Below, in pieces: positions 45,343 to 55,702 of a DNA stretch of 64,000 nt. Position 1 is the stretch's first letter; each line of letters opens with the position of its first letter. The notes under the pieces were generated by a model, which searched no databases, was not told the DNA's origin, and saw only the letters and a program-made list of their open reading frames with translations. The DNA is from Paraferrimonas sp. SM1919 (GTDB taxonomy: Bacteria > Pseudomonadota > Gammaproteobacteria > Enterobacterales > Shewanellaceae): contig NZ_WINH01000002.1 in the NCBI RefSeq assembly GCF_010993985.1, positions 1-64,000 of the forward strand, read 5' to 3'. Position numbers and translations under genes: made by a program.

Positions 45343-46422
45343 TTAAAACTTAACCTGTTCGCCTTCATTTAAAATATACAAAGGTACATTTGGGTACATG
45401 GTTTTGGTATGCATTAATCTAAACAACGCAGAATGACTGCTGTGATCGCCCATTTTCCAACTGTTGTTACCATAGCCAAAGGGGATCATGACTTTACAGT
45501 TAAGTTCGGTAGCCGCTTGCAGCGAATCCTCTGGTGTTAAGTGCACATAGCGGTACCATTTAGAATATTGCTCGTGGTGATAAGAAGCGATAGGGATTAA
45601 ACAGATATCCATATCGCCATAGCGTTTATGGATGTTTTTAAAATGCGGCGAGTAGCCAGTATCACCGGCAAAGAATAATTTTTTGCCTTGCTGCTCTATG
45701 ATCCAGCCTCCCCATAGCACCTTATTATGATCCTCATATAGGTAGGGCACTTCAATCCGTGAGTTAAAGTGATGGGCGGGCACAAAATGTATCTTGGTAT
45801 CTGCAATCTGATAATGACTGTACCAGCTCATATCAAAAATTTGGTAGCCACCATTATCAAAATGCTCGCTGGTGCCCATAGGCACAAAGTAGCGGGCTTG
45901 GTTGCCAATGTCGTTGATATCCCCCTTGTGAAAGTGGTCGTAATGCAGGTGGGAATACATTACGCCATCTAAAGCATCTATCTCAGCTTGGCTGGGCCAA
46001 TTGCCAGGCTGACGGTTAAAGCCCTCGGTGAGTTTGAATGCCCAGTTTACTGGCCAATCAAACTGTTCTTTTACCGGATCAAATAAGAAACTCTGTTGAC
46101 CCGCTTTAATATAAAAGCTGGCGTGGCCTAACCAACGCACACTAAAGGGAGTATCAAGCTGCGGCATTGTCTGCTGAGCCACAAACCGACAATTTTCTTG
46201 CTTAGCACGGCATTTAATTGCTGGCGTGTTTGGATAGCAGTTGTCAGTGCAGTTTTTGGGGTATTGTTGGTCACCTGAGAATAAGTTTTTATAGCGTTGC
46301 TTATCATCAGTTTTAGGTGACGCTGGCAGTACTTTAGAATTAATCACAGTGACTTGATTGCTACTGCAGGCACTTAGCATTACGCACAGCAGTAGAATAA
46401 TAATACGCATAGGTTTGTCCAT
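45343..46422 (-). CDS. MBL-fold metallo-hydrolase lipoprotein
   Basis: A 359-residue lipoprotein (signal IIILLLCVMLSAC) with a metallo-beta-lactamase-fold hydrolase domain. The zinc motif is SHLHYDHFH (HxHxDH), followed by later metal ligands in AGDTGYSPHF and a downstream histidine. The order and the VRWLGHASF start of the domain resemble the UlaG/NAPE-phospholipase D-like group, whose members cleave phosphodiester or lactone bonds. It is envelope-anchored, so the substrate is probably a lipid or surface compound. A second in-frame ATG four codons on would fit the signal peptide equally well. The gene faces the MATE exporter. Confidence 0.85.
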   Translation of the reverse strand: MDKPMRIIILLLCVMLSACSSNQVTVINSKVLPASPKTDDKQRYKNLFSGDQQYPKNCTDNCYPNTPAIKCRAKQENCRFVAQQTMPQLDTPFSVRWLGHASFYIKAGQQSFLFDPVKEQFDWPVNWAFKLTEGFNRQPGNWPSQAEIDALDGVMYSHLHYDHFHKGDINDIGNQARYFVPMGTSEHFDNGGYQIFDMSWYSHYQIADTKIHFVPAHHFNSRIEVPYLYEDHNKVLWGGWIIEQQGKKLFFAGDTGYSPHFKNIHKRYGDMDICLIPIASYHHEQYSKWYRYVHLTPEDSLQAATELNCKVMIPFGYGNNSWKMGDHSSHSALFRLMHTKTMYPNVPLYILNEGEQVKF

Positions 46423-46535
46423 AAACTTTTATAGCTTCAGTATAAATAAATCTTTATAAGAATTATATGTCCTTGGTTAGTTTAGGATCTTTAAGCTTAT
46501 GCTAAAATCGCTTTTTTGTTTGCTGAGCAGTAATC

Positions 46536-47867
46536 ATGGCCGATCCCTTAAAAGGTTCCATCTTTTCTATTTTCATACGTTATGCCTTGCCCTCTGCGTT
46601 GGGTATGTTGGCGGTATCCTCTTCTGCGATTGTTGATGGCATTTTTGTCGGCAATTACATAGGTTCTGATGCCTTAGCGGCGGCGAATTTTTCCATGCCA
46701 GTGTTTACCTTTATTTTCGGCCTTAGCTTGATGATTTCAGTTGGCGGCTCGGTGATTGCGGGCAAACAAATTGGCGAGGGCAATCCTAAGGCGGCCACCC
46801 AAACCTTTATGGCGATTGTGGTTTCAACCCTAATGCTGACTTTGGGATTAGGCACCCTAAGCCTGATCTTTATGGATGGCTTGGTGACTATGCTGGGTGC
46901 TAAGGATAACAGCGCTGATTTACTTGGCCAATATTTAGATATTGTACTGTTGTTTAGCCCTGTTATTGGGCTTTCCACCGTGTTGATGTACTTCGTGCGG
47001 GTAGATAATAATCCCAATTTAATGGGGCTGGCCACGGTAGCCAGTGCCTTTACCAATATTGGCTTAGATTATGTGTTGATAGTGCTGTTAGAGCAGGGCA
47101 TGTTTGGTGCGGCATTGGCAACCGGTATTAGCCAAGTAATAGCATTGCTAATCCTATTGGTGCACTTTAATCGTAAGCAAAGGGTGTTAGCGTTTGTGCG
47201 CCCTGTTAAGGTGTGGCACACCTTAAAAGCGTCTTGCTTTAATGGCGTGTCTGAATTCGGCAATGAAGTCTCGGCTGGTATTACCGCATTAATTTTTAAC
47301 TGGGTACTGATGACTCGTATTGGCGTGGATGGCGTTGCGGCCTATGCGGTGATTAACTATTTATGTTTCATTGGTATTGTGCTGAGCTTTGGGATTAGTG
47401 ACTCACTGCAGCCGATTATTTCTAAAAACTATGGCGCAGGCTATGCCGATAGGGTCACCAGCTTTATTAAGGTCGCTTGTATTAGTGCATTTAGCATTGG
47501 TTTAGGGGTGAGCGTGGCGTTAACCTTCTTCCCGCAGACGTTAATTGAATTGTTTTTAGATGAGGCCAGTGCCCAGTCAATCAGTATTGCTAATCAGTTT
47601 GCAGGGTATATTTGGCCGGCATTTTTGTTTAATGGCATCAATATTGTGTTGTCAGGCTATTTAACGGCGATGCACCAGCCCATTCCTTCAGCCGCTATTT
47701 CATTGCTTCGTAGCTTTATTTTACCGGCCAGTTTGTTGATTACCTTGCCATTATTGTTCGGCAACACGGGCATTTTTATGGTGCTAGCCATCACCGAGTT
47801 GTTAACCTTTGTCGTCGCGATTTGGTTGACCTTAAAGTTTTCACCAAGCAAGATTATGCAGAAATAA
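46536..47867 (+). CDS. MATE family multidrug exporter
   Basis: A 443-residue transporter with twelve predicted membrane helices in two six-helix halves, expected to expel drugs or metabolites by sodium or proton antiport. The N-terminal half begins with YALPSALGMLAVSSSAIVDGIFVGNYIG, of the usual MATE pattern; the second half repeats it near EFGNEVSAGITALIFNW. The substrate is unknown. It is a single gene with a strong terminator right at its stop, divergent from the MBL-fold lipoprotein gene. Confidence 0.9.
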   Translation: MADPLKGSIFSIFIRYALPSALGMLAVSSSAIVDGIFVGNYIGSDALAAANFSMPVFTFIFGLSLMISVGGSVIAGKQIGEGNPKAATQTFMAIVVSTLMLTLGLGTLSLIFMDGLVTMLGAKDNSADLLGQYLDIVLLFSPVIGLSTVLMYFVRVDNNPNLMGLATVASAFTNIGLDYVLIVLLEQGMFGAALATGISQVIALLILLVHFNRKQRVLAFVRPVKVWHTLKASCFNGVSEFGNEVSAGITALIFNWVLMTRIGVDGVAAYAVINYLCFIGIVLSFGISDSLQPIISKNYGAGYADRVTSFIKVACISAFSIGLGVSVALTFFPQTLIELFLDEASAQSISIANQFAGYIWPAFLFNGINIVLSGYLTAMHQPIPSAAISLLRSFILPASLLITLPLLFGNTGIFMVLAITELLTFVVAIWLTLKFSPSKIMQK

Positions 47868-47898
47868 AAAACGGCCAGTCGATTGACTGGCCGTTTTT
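47868..47898. terminator. Bidirectional terminator between the MATE and dehydrogenase genes
   Basis: A hairpin with arms AAAACGGCCAGTC and GACTGGCCGTTTT and a GATT loop starts directly at the MATE stop codon. The A and T runs on both sides suit both convergent genes. Confidence 0.88.
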
Positions 47899-47932
47899 GT
47901 TTTAGATAATGTTAGTGCTTGTTAAATAAGGG

Positions 47933-49036
47933 CTACTTAACCTGAATCAGTTTACCGCTGTCGGTCACAAAGATAAGGTTATTGCTACTATCGACTAAGA
48001 CATCACGCAGACGATCGTCCAGCTCTTTTAGGGCGATTTGTTGATGGTAATTGCCGTCGCTAGAAATCACCCGTAATTGTTTAAATTTCAGTGTAGTAGT
48101 GAGCAGTGATTGACTCCAAGGGCTGTCATCCTTGGCGCTATAGTGGGCCAGTGACGATGGCGCAATGGATGGTGTCCAGTTTATCTTAGGGTCAATCATA
48201 CCCGGCAAACTGGTGTCATCGGTAATGGTGGTGAAGTTATAATTCACCCCATAGGTCGCTTTTGGCCAACCATAGTTGTTACCCGCTTCAATAATGTTTA
48301 GTTCATCGCCACCCCTTGGGCCATGCTCATTGGCATAAAGGGTATTGGTTTGTTTATCAAAGATTAAGCCTTGAGGGTTGCGATGCCCATAGCTGTAAAT
48401 AGCATCACTAAATGGTGTCTTGCCAATAAAAGGGTTGTCTTTAGGGATGCTACCGTCGCTCTTAATGCGGATGATTTTTCCTAAATGACTATCAAGTTGT
48501 TGGGCATCTTCCATATGGAGATAAGCATCGCCTACTGGCATCACTAGGGTGTCGTTATTTAAAAACTCAATGCGACCGCCATAATGGTAGCTGCCTTTTT
48601 TAAGGGGCATGGCCTTAAACAGTTTTTCAACGTTAATCAGTGCGGTTTGCTGTTTATTTAGCTGGGCTCGAATAAGTTGGGTGCCATTGTTGTCTTGATT
48701 GCCCGCAGCAAAGCTAAAATATAGCCAGCCATTGTCCGCGTAATTGGGATCTAAGCTGACATCAAGCAGACCACCTTGCCCCTGATCAAAGACGCTTACA
48801 GGGAAAACGATAGGTGCGGATAATTTACCATCATTAAATAGTCTGATTTGGCCGCTTCTTTCAGTAATGATGTATTGTTCAGGGCTCAGTTCGGCTACGG
48901 CCCAGGGTCTATCAAGATCAGTGGCTAGAGTAATGACTTGGTATTTACTCGTAGCAATTTGTGGTAACTCGGTTCCGGCTTGGCTAGCACAGCCAGAAAT
49001 AATTGCTGATGCGGCGAATACTTTGAAGTATTTCAT
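47933..49036 (-). CDS. PQQ-dependent sugar dehydrogenase family lipoprotein
   Basis: A 367-residue six-bladed beta-propeller of the glucose/sorbosone dehydrogenase type (E. coli YliI/Asd-like), which oxidises aldose sugars with pyrroloquinoline quinone or binds sugars. A lipoprotein signal (AASAIISGC) places it in the envelope. Recognisable blocks are DRPWAVAEL, GGLLDVSLDPNY, HYGGRIEF, SYGHRNPQGL and NEHGPRGGDELNII. The histidine and arginine pattern of the cofactor site seems intact. It is monocistronic; the enzyme is usually made without its cofactor in species lacking PQQ synthesis. Confidence 0.9.
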   Translation of the reverse strand: MKYFKVFAASAIISGCASQAGTELPQIATSKYQVITLATDLDRPWAVAELSPEQYIITERSGQIRLFNDGKLSAPIVFPVSVFDQGQGGLLDVSLDPNYADNGWLYFSFAAGNQDNNGTQLIRAQLNKQQTALINVEKLFKAMPLKKGSYHYGGRIEFLNNDTLVMPVGDAYLHMEDAQQLDSHLGKIIRIKSDGSIPKDNPFIGKTPFSDAIYSYGHRNPQGLIFDKQTNTLYANEHGPRGGDELNIIEAGNNYGWPKATYGVNYNFTTITDDTSLPGMIDPKINWTPSIAPSSLAHYSAKDDSPWSQSLLTTTLKFKQLRVISSDGNYHQQIALKELDDRLRDVLVDSSNNLIFVTDSGKLIQVK

Positions 49037-49147
49037 AATTTAGTTCCATTAAAAAATAGCTGATTTAAACTTGATACTAAGATAATACAAAACTCTATAA
49101 TTTAATTTGTTAAAATTAAAAATTATTTTTTATCGCGAATATATTCA

Positions 49148-49651
49148 ATGACAAACGAGCCTAATAATCACCAATATTGGATGCAATATGCCATCGAAGA
49201 GGCTGCCAAGGCAGAAGCTTTAGGGGAGGTTCCGGTTGGTGCTGTATTAGTAAAAGATAATCAAATTATTGCTTCAGCTCATAACTTATCGATTGCTGCC
49301 CATGATGCTTGTGGGCATGCTGAAATTCGTTGCATACAAAGTGCTGGTGAAAAAATTCAGAATTACCGTATAGGGGGCACCTTGTATGTGACCTTAGAGC
49401 CATGCCCAATGTGTGCTGGAGCACTGGTTCATGCAAGAGTTGAAAAGGTGGTTTTTGGCGCTAAAGATTTGAAAACAGGTGCTGCCGGTTCGGTGATGAA
49501 TCTATTACAACATCCTAATTTGAATCATCAATTAGCGGTCGAGCAGGGGGTGCTCGCGGATGAATGCGCCGAGCAGATCAGCAATTTTTTTAAGCGCCGC
49601 CGTGCCGAAAAGAAGGCATTAAAGTTGGCGCAAAAAGCCAATCAGCAATAA
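49148..49651 (+). CDS. tadA: tRNA-specific adenosine deaminase TadA
   Basis: A 167-residue zinc deaminase that converts A34 to inosine in tRNA-Arg(ACG), which widens codon reading. The zinc site is intact: His57 and catalytic Glu59 in HAEIR, and Cys86 and Cys89 in PCPMC. The C-terminal Lys/Arg-rich helix (FFKRRRAEKKALK) contacts tRNA. tadA, mltF and purL are neighbours in E. coli too, which supports the call. Confidence 0.95.
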   Translation: MTNEPNNHQYWMQYAIEEAAKAEALGEVPVGAVLVKDNQIIASAHNLSIAAHDACGHAEIRCIQSAGEKIQNYRIGGTLYVTLEPCPMCAGALVHARVEKVVFGAKDLKTGAAGSVMNLLQHPNLNHQLAVEQGVLADECAEQISNFFKRRRAEKKALKLAQKANQQ

Positions 49652-49803
49652 CGACTAAAGCTCACTATGGGCAATGCCTATGTGCTGGAATTGTCTGAAC
49701 ATTTTTTGTCTGTGCAGAACTCTTTTGTGGGTGACTTTTCGGTGTGTGCGTCTTCGGCTCATCGCTTGTTGCCTTAATGTTCTTCTTTTCATTTTTGATT
49801 TCC

Positions 49804-51189
49804 TTATTCAGGGCTAAGTACAACAGTTTTAGGTGACATAATTATTACATTATCAGAAGCATACAAGTCTTTTAAAGGTTCATCTGTTAACAAGCTAAGG
49901 GTATCGTAATAGCGGCGTATGTTTTCTACATAATGAACAGCCTCTTTACCTCTAGCAAAACCATGACGTGTATAGTCATAATATCCAGGTTGATGAAGCA
50001 GTGGCAAGACCGTTTTTACGTCTTTCCAAGCACTGGGATCTAAGCCTTTAGATTGCGCAATTTTACGGGCGTCTTCCACATGGCCATAACCAATATTATA
50101 AGAGGCAAGCGCAAACCAGAGCCTTTCATGGGATGGGATAGATTTAGGCAAATTAGCAACGAGGTGATTGATGTATTGAGCGCCACCTCGAATCGATTGC
50201 TCCGCATCAAGGCGGTTGTCAACGCCGAGTTGTTTTGCCGTTGGGCGGGTTAGCATCATCATACCACGCACACCCGTATATGAGCGTGCTTTGGGGTTCC
50301 AATGGGATTCTTGATAGCTGATCGCCGCCAACATTTTCCAGTCAATATTAGCGGAATATTTTTTAAACCATGGTTGATATTTAGCTAATTTAGTATTTGC
50401 AGCACGAATAAATGCTCGAGTATCAACGTAATCAAAGCTACTGGTATGGCCAAAATATTTTTCTTGTAGATGCTCCATTTGACCAGTTTGGTGCGCGTGA
50501 TTAAAAAAGTCCAGTAGGTGACTCAACAGATTTGGATCACTATTGTCAGCTAGCATCCAACCAATACTTTGTTGTTTTTTAAGCGTAAATGCTGCTCTTA
50601 ATGTGGGTAAATATCTTTGCATTAGCGCAAGGTTAGCGCTGTCGGTTATGGTATAGCTAATTTCGCCCTTTGCCACTTTCACTAATAATGCTGCCGGGGT
50701 TGAATTGACCGTATTCCAAGTTACCTTTTGAGTTTGTGAGCTAAGAAGTTCTCCATAGAAAGACGATTTCGCTATGGTTAATTTATCATCAAGCTGATTT
50801 AGGTTGGCAGGCTTTTTAAATTGACGATTGTAAACCACAACATGGTCACTTTGGTACAAAGTTGGACCAGAAATTAAATTCGGGGTGTTAGCCAAGCTTT
50901 TTGGTATATTTGCAGCAATGATATCTACACTGCCATTGCGAGCGGCCGTTAATAGCGAATCGGTGTTAGGAAATGTAATAAACTCTATGTGCTGATCAAG
51001 AAAGTTGGCAAATTGGGTTGCTAACTCATAATCAAAGCCAATAATACGGTTTTCTGATGGATAATAAGAACTTGGGCTAATCAGAGTGCCAATTTTGAGA
51101 GTGCTAGCTTTAGAAGGCTCGGCAGGGCTAATACTGATAAGTAAGGTGCTAAAAAAATACAAGGTGACTGCATATATTGAGCTTTTCAA
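49804..51189 (-). CDS. mltF: Membrane-bound lytic transglycosylase MltF
   Basis: A 461-residue peptidoglycan lytic enzyme that cuts the glycan strand with formation of 1,6-anhydro ends. It has a signal peptide, a solute-binding (SBP_bac_3) regulatory domain (about 30-250), and a C-terminal SLT domain with the catalytic Glu294 in AISYQESHW and GVRGMMMLT. No clear lipobox cysteine is visible after the signal, unlike many MltF proteins, so anchoring is uncertain. It faces purL across 278 bases, as in E. coli. Confidence 0.93.
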   Translation of the reverse strand: MKSSIYAVTLYFFSTLLISISPAEPSKASTLKIGTLISPSSYYPSENRIIGFDYELATQFANFLDQHIEFITFPNTDSLLTAARNGSVDIIAANIPKSLANTPNLISGPTLYQSDHVVVYNRQFKKPANLNQLDDKLTIAKSSFYGELLSSQTQKVTWNTVNSTPAALLVKVAKGEISYTITDSANLALMQRYLPTLRAAFTLKKQQSIGWMLADNSDPNLLSHLLDFFNHAHQTGQMEHLQEKYFGHTSSFDYVDTRAFIRAANTKLAKYQPWFKKYSANIDWKMLAAISYQESHWNPKARSYTGVRGMMMLTRPTAKQLGVDNRLDAEQSIRGGAQYINHLVANLPKSIPSHERLWFALASYNIGYGHVEDARKIAQSKGLDPSAWKDVKTVLPLLHQPGYYDYTRHGFARGKEAVHYVENIRRYYDTLSLLTDEPLKDLYASDNVIIMSPKTVVLSPE

Positions 51190-51467
51190 GTGTCCACCTT
51201 ATACATTAAGAAATAAATATGCTTAAAGTATAGACACTATTAAAAATATTACCGTGCAATAGATCACAGCTTAAAAAATAGCCAGATTGAAAAATATTCA
51301 CCTTAACAAGAAACTGCTTTGATATTAATGCTCTTTTAAATCAGTTGGTTAATGATAATTTGGGAAAACCTACTGATTAAGGTGTAGGTGAAGTTCATTT
51401 CAATTAAAACTATAATATGCGCGAATTCTACAACCCGTGACACTATTAATATAAAAGGCTACTCAAC

Positions 51468-54400
51468 GTGTTTGAAATCCTTCGCGGCGCCCCTGCTTTG
51501 TCTGAATTCCGCCTAGCAAAGCTACAATCTCAATGCCAATCGGCAGCGATCCCTGCAACTTCAATTTATGCTGAATATGTTCACTTCGCCCATTTGAGCG
51601 ACAGTTTGAACGATGATGAACTAGCAAAATTAGAAAAACTATTAACCTATGGTCCTGCCCTTAATCAGCAGCAACCTAGTGGCAAATTACTGCTGGTAAC
51701 CCCTAGATTTGGCACCATTTCGCCATGGTCTTCTAAGGCCAGCGATATTGCCCATAATTGTGGCTTAAACAAAGTTAATCGTTTAGAGCGTGGTATTGCT
51801 TACTACGTAGAAGGCGAACTAACCGCTGCACAAGTACAAGCGTTAACTGCACTTATTCATGATCGCATGATGGAAGTGGTGCTTGAAGATATGAGCCAAG
51901 CTGAGGCGTTATTTGCTTCGAGTGAGCCTAAAGCACTGACCAGTGTCGATATCCTTGGTCAGGGCCGCAGCGCATTAGAAGTGGCAAACACTGAATTAGG
52001 TTTAGCCCTTGCTAATGATGAGATTGATTACTTAGTAGAGAACTTCACGCGCTTAGGTCGTAACCCCAACGACATTGAATTAATGATGTTTGCTCAAGCG
52101 AACTCTGAGCATTGTCGTCATAAGATTTTTAACGCTGACTGGACCATCGATGGTGAGAAGCAGCCTAAATCATTATTTAAAATGATTAAGAACACCTTCG
52201 AACATACCCCAGATCACGTATTATCAGCGTATAAAGATAATGCAGCAGTATTTGAAGGTTCAAAAGCCGGTCGTTTCTTCGCGGACAGCCATGACGGTCA
52301 ATACCGTTACCACAACGAAGACATTCACGTACTGATTAAAGTAGAAACCCATAACCACCCAACCGCGATTAGTCCATACCCAGGCGCGGCCACCGGCAGT
52401 GGTGGTGAAATTCGTGATGAAGGTGCTACTGGTCGTGGTTCTAAGCCAAAGGCAGGCCTAACCGGCTTCACCGTGTCTAACTTAAATATTCCAGGGTTCG
52501 AGCAACCATGGGAAAAAGCCTATGGTAAGCCTGACCGCATTGTTACCCCGTTAGAAATTATGCTTGAAGGCCCTCTGGGCGGTGCAGCATTTAACAATGA
52601 ATTTGGTCGTCCGGCACTGTTAGGTTACTTCCGTACTTACGAGCAAGAAGTGAACAGCTTTAATGGCACTGAAGTCCGTGGTTACCACAAACCAATTATG
52701 TTGGCTGGCGGCTTAGGTAATATCCGCGCTGAGCACGTACAAAAGGGCGAAATTGTGGTTGGCGCTAAGCTCATCGTACTTGGTGGCCCTGCTATGAATA
52801 TTGGCCTTGGTGGCGGTGCCGCGTCATCAGTTGCCTCTGGTGAGTCTTCTGAAAACTTAGATTTTGCCTCTGTGCAGCGTGAAAACCCTGAAATCGAGCG
52901 TCGTTGTCAGGAAGTGATCGACCGTTGTTGGCAGCTTGGTGAAAATAACCCTATTGCCTTTATTCACGATGTCGGCGCAGGCGGTTTATCTAACGCCTTC
53001 CCAGAGTTAGTGGATGACGGTGGCCGTGGTGGTAACTTTGAGCTACGCCAAGTGCCAAACGATGAGCTGTCAATGAGCCCATTAGAGGTGTGGTGTAACG
53101 AATCCCAAGAACGTTATGTTATGGCGGTATCACCGGAAAACCTAGAGACCTTTGCGGCGATTTGTGAGCGTGAGCGTGCACCATTTGCGGTAGTGGGTGA
53201 AGCTATTGAAGAGCGTCATCTAACCCTAACCGATAAGCATTTTGATAATAAGCCAATCGATATGCCGATGGATGTGTTACTGGGTAAAGCCCCTAAAATG
53301 CACAAAGAGGCAACCACGTTAACGGCTGCAGGTTCCAATTTTGATACCAGCAAGGTTGACCTAAAAGATGCCATTGAGCGCATTTTACGTCTGCCAGCGG
53401 TCGCTGAAAAAACCTTCCTAGTGACCATTGGCGACCGTTCGGTAACCGGCCTAGTGGCGCGCGACCAAATGGTTGGCCCTTGGCAAATTCCTGTGGCGGA
53501 TTGTGCGGTAACCGCAGCAAGTTTTGATACTTACCACGGTGAAGCCATGTCGATGGGTGAGCGTACGCCATCGGCACTGCTTAACCATGGTGCTTCTGCC
53601 CGTATGGCGGTGGCCGAATCGTTAACTAACATCGCTGGTACCCATATTGGTGAGTTAAAACGCGTTAAACTATCGGCGAACTGGATGGCCGCATCGGGTC
53701 ACCCAGGTGAAGATGCTGGTCTTTACGAAGCGGTGAAAGCCGTGGGTGAAGAGCTGTGTCCTGCACTGGATATCACTATTCCAGTGGGTAAAGATTCGAT
53801 GTCGATGAAGACGGCATGGAATGACGGTGAAGATAAAACCGTGACCTCACCACTATCACTGGTGATCACGGCGTTTGCCCGCGTAGAAGATGTGCGCGAC
53901 ACCGTCACCCCAGAGTTAAAGCTGGACAAGGGCGAGACCCGTCTTTTTGCTATCGACCTTGGTGAAAACCAAAACCGTATGGGCGCATCGGCACTGGCTC
54001 AGGTTTATAACGAACTAGGTCAAACGCCGGCTGATCTTGACCGTCCCGAACTACTATCAGGCTTCTTCAATGCCATGCAGCAGCTAGTGGCAAGCAAAAC
54101 CCTATTGGCTTACCACGACCGCTCTGACGGTGGTTTATACACCACGCTAGTGGAAATGGCATTCTGTGCTAAAGCTGGCTTAAACATTGATTTAGCGGGT
54201 TTACAAGGGAGCGATATCGAGCGTCTATTTAACGAAGAGTTAGGTGGCGTGATCCAGGTTAAAAGCAGCGATGTTGAAGCTGTTAAAGCGGCGTTTAACA
54301 GTGCCGGCATTGGCCATTGCTTGACCGATATTGGTAGCGTTAATGATTCAGACACTATCGCCATCGTTGATGGTGAGCGTGCAGTATCAACCGAATCTCG

Positions 54401-55349
54401 CACCCGTCTGCGTGGTATTTGGGCTGAGACCACCCACCAAATTCAGTCACTGCGTGATAACCCAGAATGTGCCAAGCAAGAGCTTGCCAACAAGCTGTCA
54501 GACGATAAAGGTCTAGTAGCAGAGTTAAGCTTTGACGTCCATGAAGATGTGGCAGCACCATACATTGCTAAAGGTGCAGCTCCTAAGATTGCTATTTTAC
54601 GTGAGCAGGGTGTGAACTCCCATGTAGAAATGGCCGCAGCATTCAGTCGTGCCGGCTTCGACGCCATCGATGTGCATATGTCTGACATCTTAGCAGGTCG
54701 TCTAACCCTAGAAGAAATGCAAGCGCTTGTGGCTTGTGGTGGCTTCTCTTACGGTGACGTATTAGGCGCAGGTGAGGGTTGGGCGAAATCAATCCTATTT
54801 AACGAGCGTGCTAAAGAGCAATTTGCCCAGTTCTTTGAGCGTGACAACACCCTGTCATTAGGTGTGTGTAACGGTTGTCAGATGATGTCGAATCTGAAAA
54901 GTCTGATCCCAGGTACTGAGCACTGGCCGCACTTTGTACGTAACCATTCTGAGCGTTTTGAAGCACGCTTTAGCTTGGTGGAAGTACAAAAGTCTAACTC
55001 GGCGTTCTTCGAAGGCATGGCTGGTTCGAAAATGGCGATTGCCGTATCCCATGGTGAAGGCCGCGCCGAATTTGCTAATGATGCTGCGCTGCAAACCGCA
55101 GAAGCCTCAGGCACCATTGGTCTGCGTTATGTGAATGCCCAAGGTGAAGTCCAGTCACAATACCCGGCTAACCCAAATGGTTCGCCAAATGGTATTACTG
55201 CCATTAGTTCATTAGATGGTCGTGCGACTATTATGATGCCGCATCCAGAGCGTGTGTTTAGGACAGTGGCGAACTCGTGGCATCCGGAGGATTGGGGTGA
55301 AGATAGTCCTTGGATGAGGATGTTCAGAAACGCCCGAACCAAATTCTAA
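51468..55349 (+). CDS. purL: Phosphoribosylformylglycinamidine synthase PurL
   Basis: A 1293-residue large-type enzyme for the fourth step of purine synthesis, turning FGAR into FGAM with glutamine and ATP. The N-terminal domain, the two synthetase halves (with HNHPTAISP and GGIRDEGA-type motif near residues 300-325) and the C-terminal glutaminase are all present. The nucleophile is Cys1134 (GVCNGCQMM), with HPE near the end as its partner. The length is normal. Two structured elements follow its stop. Confidence 0.97.
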   Translation: MFEILRGAPALSEFRLAKLQSQCQSAAIPATSIYAEYVHFAHLSDSLNDDELAKLEKLLTYGPALNQQQPSGKLLLVTPRFGTISPWSSKASDIAHNCGLNKVNRLERGIAYYVEGELTAAQVQALTALIHDRMMEVVLEDMSQAEALFASSEPKALTSVDILGQGRSALEVANTELGLALANDEIDYLVENFTRLGRNPNDIELMMFAQANSEHCRHKIFNADWTIDGEKQPKSLFKMIKNTFEHTPDHVLSAYKDNAAVFEGSKAGRFFADSHDGQYRYHNEDIHVLIKVETHNHPTAISPYPGAATGSGGEIRDEGATGRGSKPKAGLTGFTVSNLNIPGFEQPWEKAYGKPDRIVTPLEIMLEGPLGGAAFNNEFGRPALLGYFRTYEQEVNSFNGTEVRGYHKPIMLAGGLGNIRAEHVQKGEIVVGAKLIVLGGPAMNIGLGGGAASSVASGESSENLDFASVQRENPEIERRCQEVIDRCWQLGENNPIAFIHDVGAGGLSNAFPELVDDGGRGGNFELRQVPNDELSMSPLEVWCNESQERYVMAVSPENLETFAAICERERAPFAVVGEAIEERHLTLTDKHFDNKPIDMPMDVLLGKAPKMHKEATTLTAAGSNFDTSKVDLKDAIERILRLPAVAEKTFLVTIGDRSVTGLVARDQMVGPWQIPVADCAVTAASFDTYHGEAMSMGERTPSALLNHGASARMAVAESLTNIAGTHIGELKRVKLSANWMAASGHPGEDAGLYEAVKAVGEELCPALDITIPVGKDSMSMKTAWNDGEDKTVTSPLSLVITAFARVEDVRDTVTPELKLDKGETRLFAIDLGENQNRMGASALAQVYNELGQTPADLDRPELLSGFFNAMQQLVASKTLLAYHDRSDGGLYTTLVEMAFCAKAGLNIDLAGLQGSDIERLFNEELGGVIQVKSSDVEAVKAAFNSAGIGHCLTDIGSVNDSDTIAIVDGERAVSTESRTRLRGIWAETTHQIQSLRDNPECAKQELANKLSDDKGLVAELSFDVHEDVAAPYIAKGAAPKIAILREQGVNSHVEMAAAFSRAGFDAIDVHMSDILAGRLTLEEMQALVACGGFSYGDVLGAGEGWAKSILFNERAKEQFAQFFERDNTLSLGVCNGCQMMSNLKSLIPGTEHWPHFVRNHSERFEARFSLVEVQKSNSAFFEGMAGSKMAIAVSHGEGRAEFANDAALQTAEASGTIGLRYVNAQGEVQSQYPANPNGSPNGITAISSLDGRATIMMPHPERVFRTVANSWHPEDWGEDSPWMRMFRNARTKF

Positions 55350-55381
55350 TGCGCCTAGTTTGACCTAACTGCGTTAACTGC

Positions 55382-55434
55382 AAAAGCCGACTCGAGTCAC
55401 TTAGTAAACTAAGCTCCCCGGGCTCGGCTTTTTT
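55382..55434 (+). terminator. Structured element 1 downstream of purL
   Basis: A compound hairpin: outer arms AAAAGCCGA and TCGGCTTTT, then CTC/GGG and GAG/CTC pairs, and an inner hairpin CTTAGT-AA-ACTAAG. The T run makes it a likely purL terminator. It shares its plan and unpaired TCA and CCC bulges with element 2. Confidence 0.7.
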
Positions 55435-55515
55435 GTTGCCTTGTTATGCCTGCCTAGGCTTTTTAGAATGCTTTTAGTTTTACTGCGTTTGCATCGTGAT
55501 AACTGCGTTGCTTTA

Positions 55516-55565
55516 AAAATCGACCCGAGTCATTTAGGCAAGCTAAACTCCCCGGGCTCGATTTT
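55516..55565 (+). other. Structured element 2 downstream of purL
   Basis: It has the same plan as element 1, with changed but still pairing arms: outer AAAATCGA and TCGATTTT, then CCC/GGG and GAG/CTC, and inner TTTAG-GCAAG-CTAAA. It may be a second terminator or a conserved RNA fold. Confidence 0.6.
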
Positions 55566-55615
55566 GAAAGCGCCTTGTTCTCACTTCGCAAGCCTTGTAA
55601 AAATGCGTTAAGTTA

Positions 55616-55650
55616 TAAGCCGAGTTAGTTTTCTAACTCGGCTTTTTTAT
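55616..55650 (+). terminator. Terminator-like hairpin before the coiled-coil gene
   Basis: AAGCCGAGTTAG-TTTT-CTAACTCGGCTT is a 12-base-pair stem followed by a T run. It is the third hairpin in the gap after purL and would isolate the following gene from upstream transcription. Confidence 0.85.
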
Positions 55651-55702
55651 ATTTAAATGTTAAGTTTATGTAGTTAGTACATTTTTTAAAAGGATTTTAA
55701 TT

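Noticed and set aside
46655..47056. 133-residue minus-strand frame inside the MATE gene
   Set aside because: It is antisense to a clearly coding transporter frame and has no family features.
54110..54433. 107-residue minus-strand frame inside purL
   Set aside because: It is one of many shadow frames in the GC-richer purL gene.
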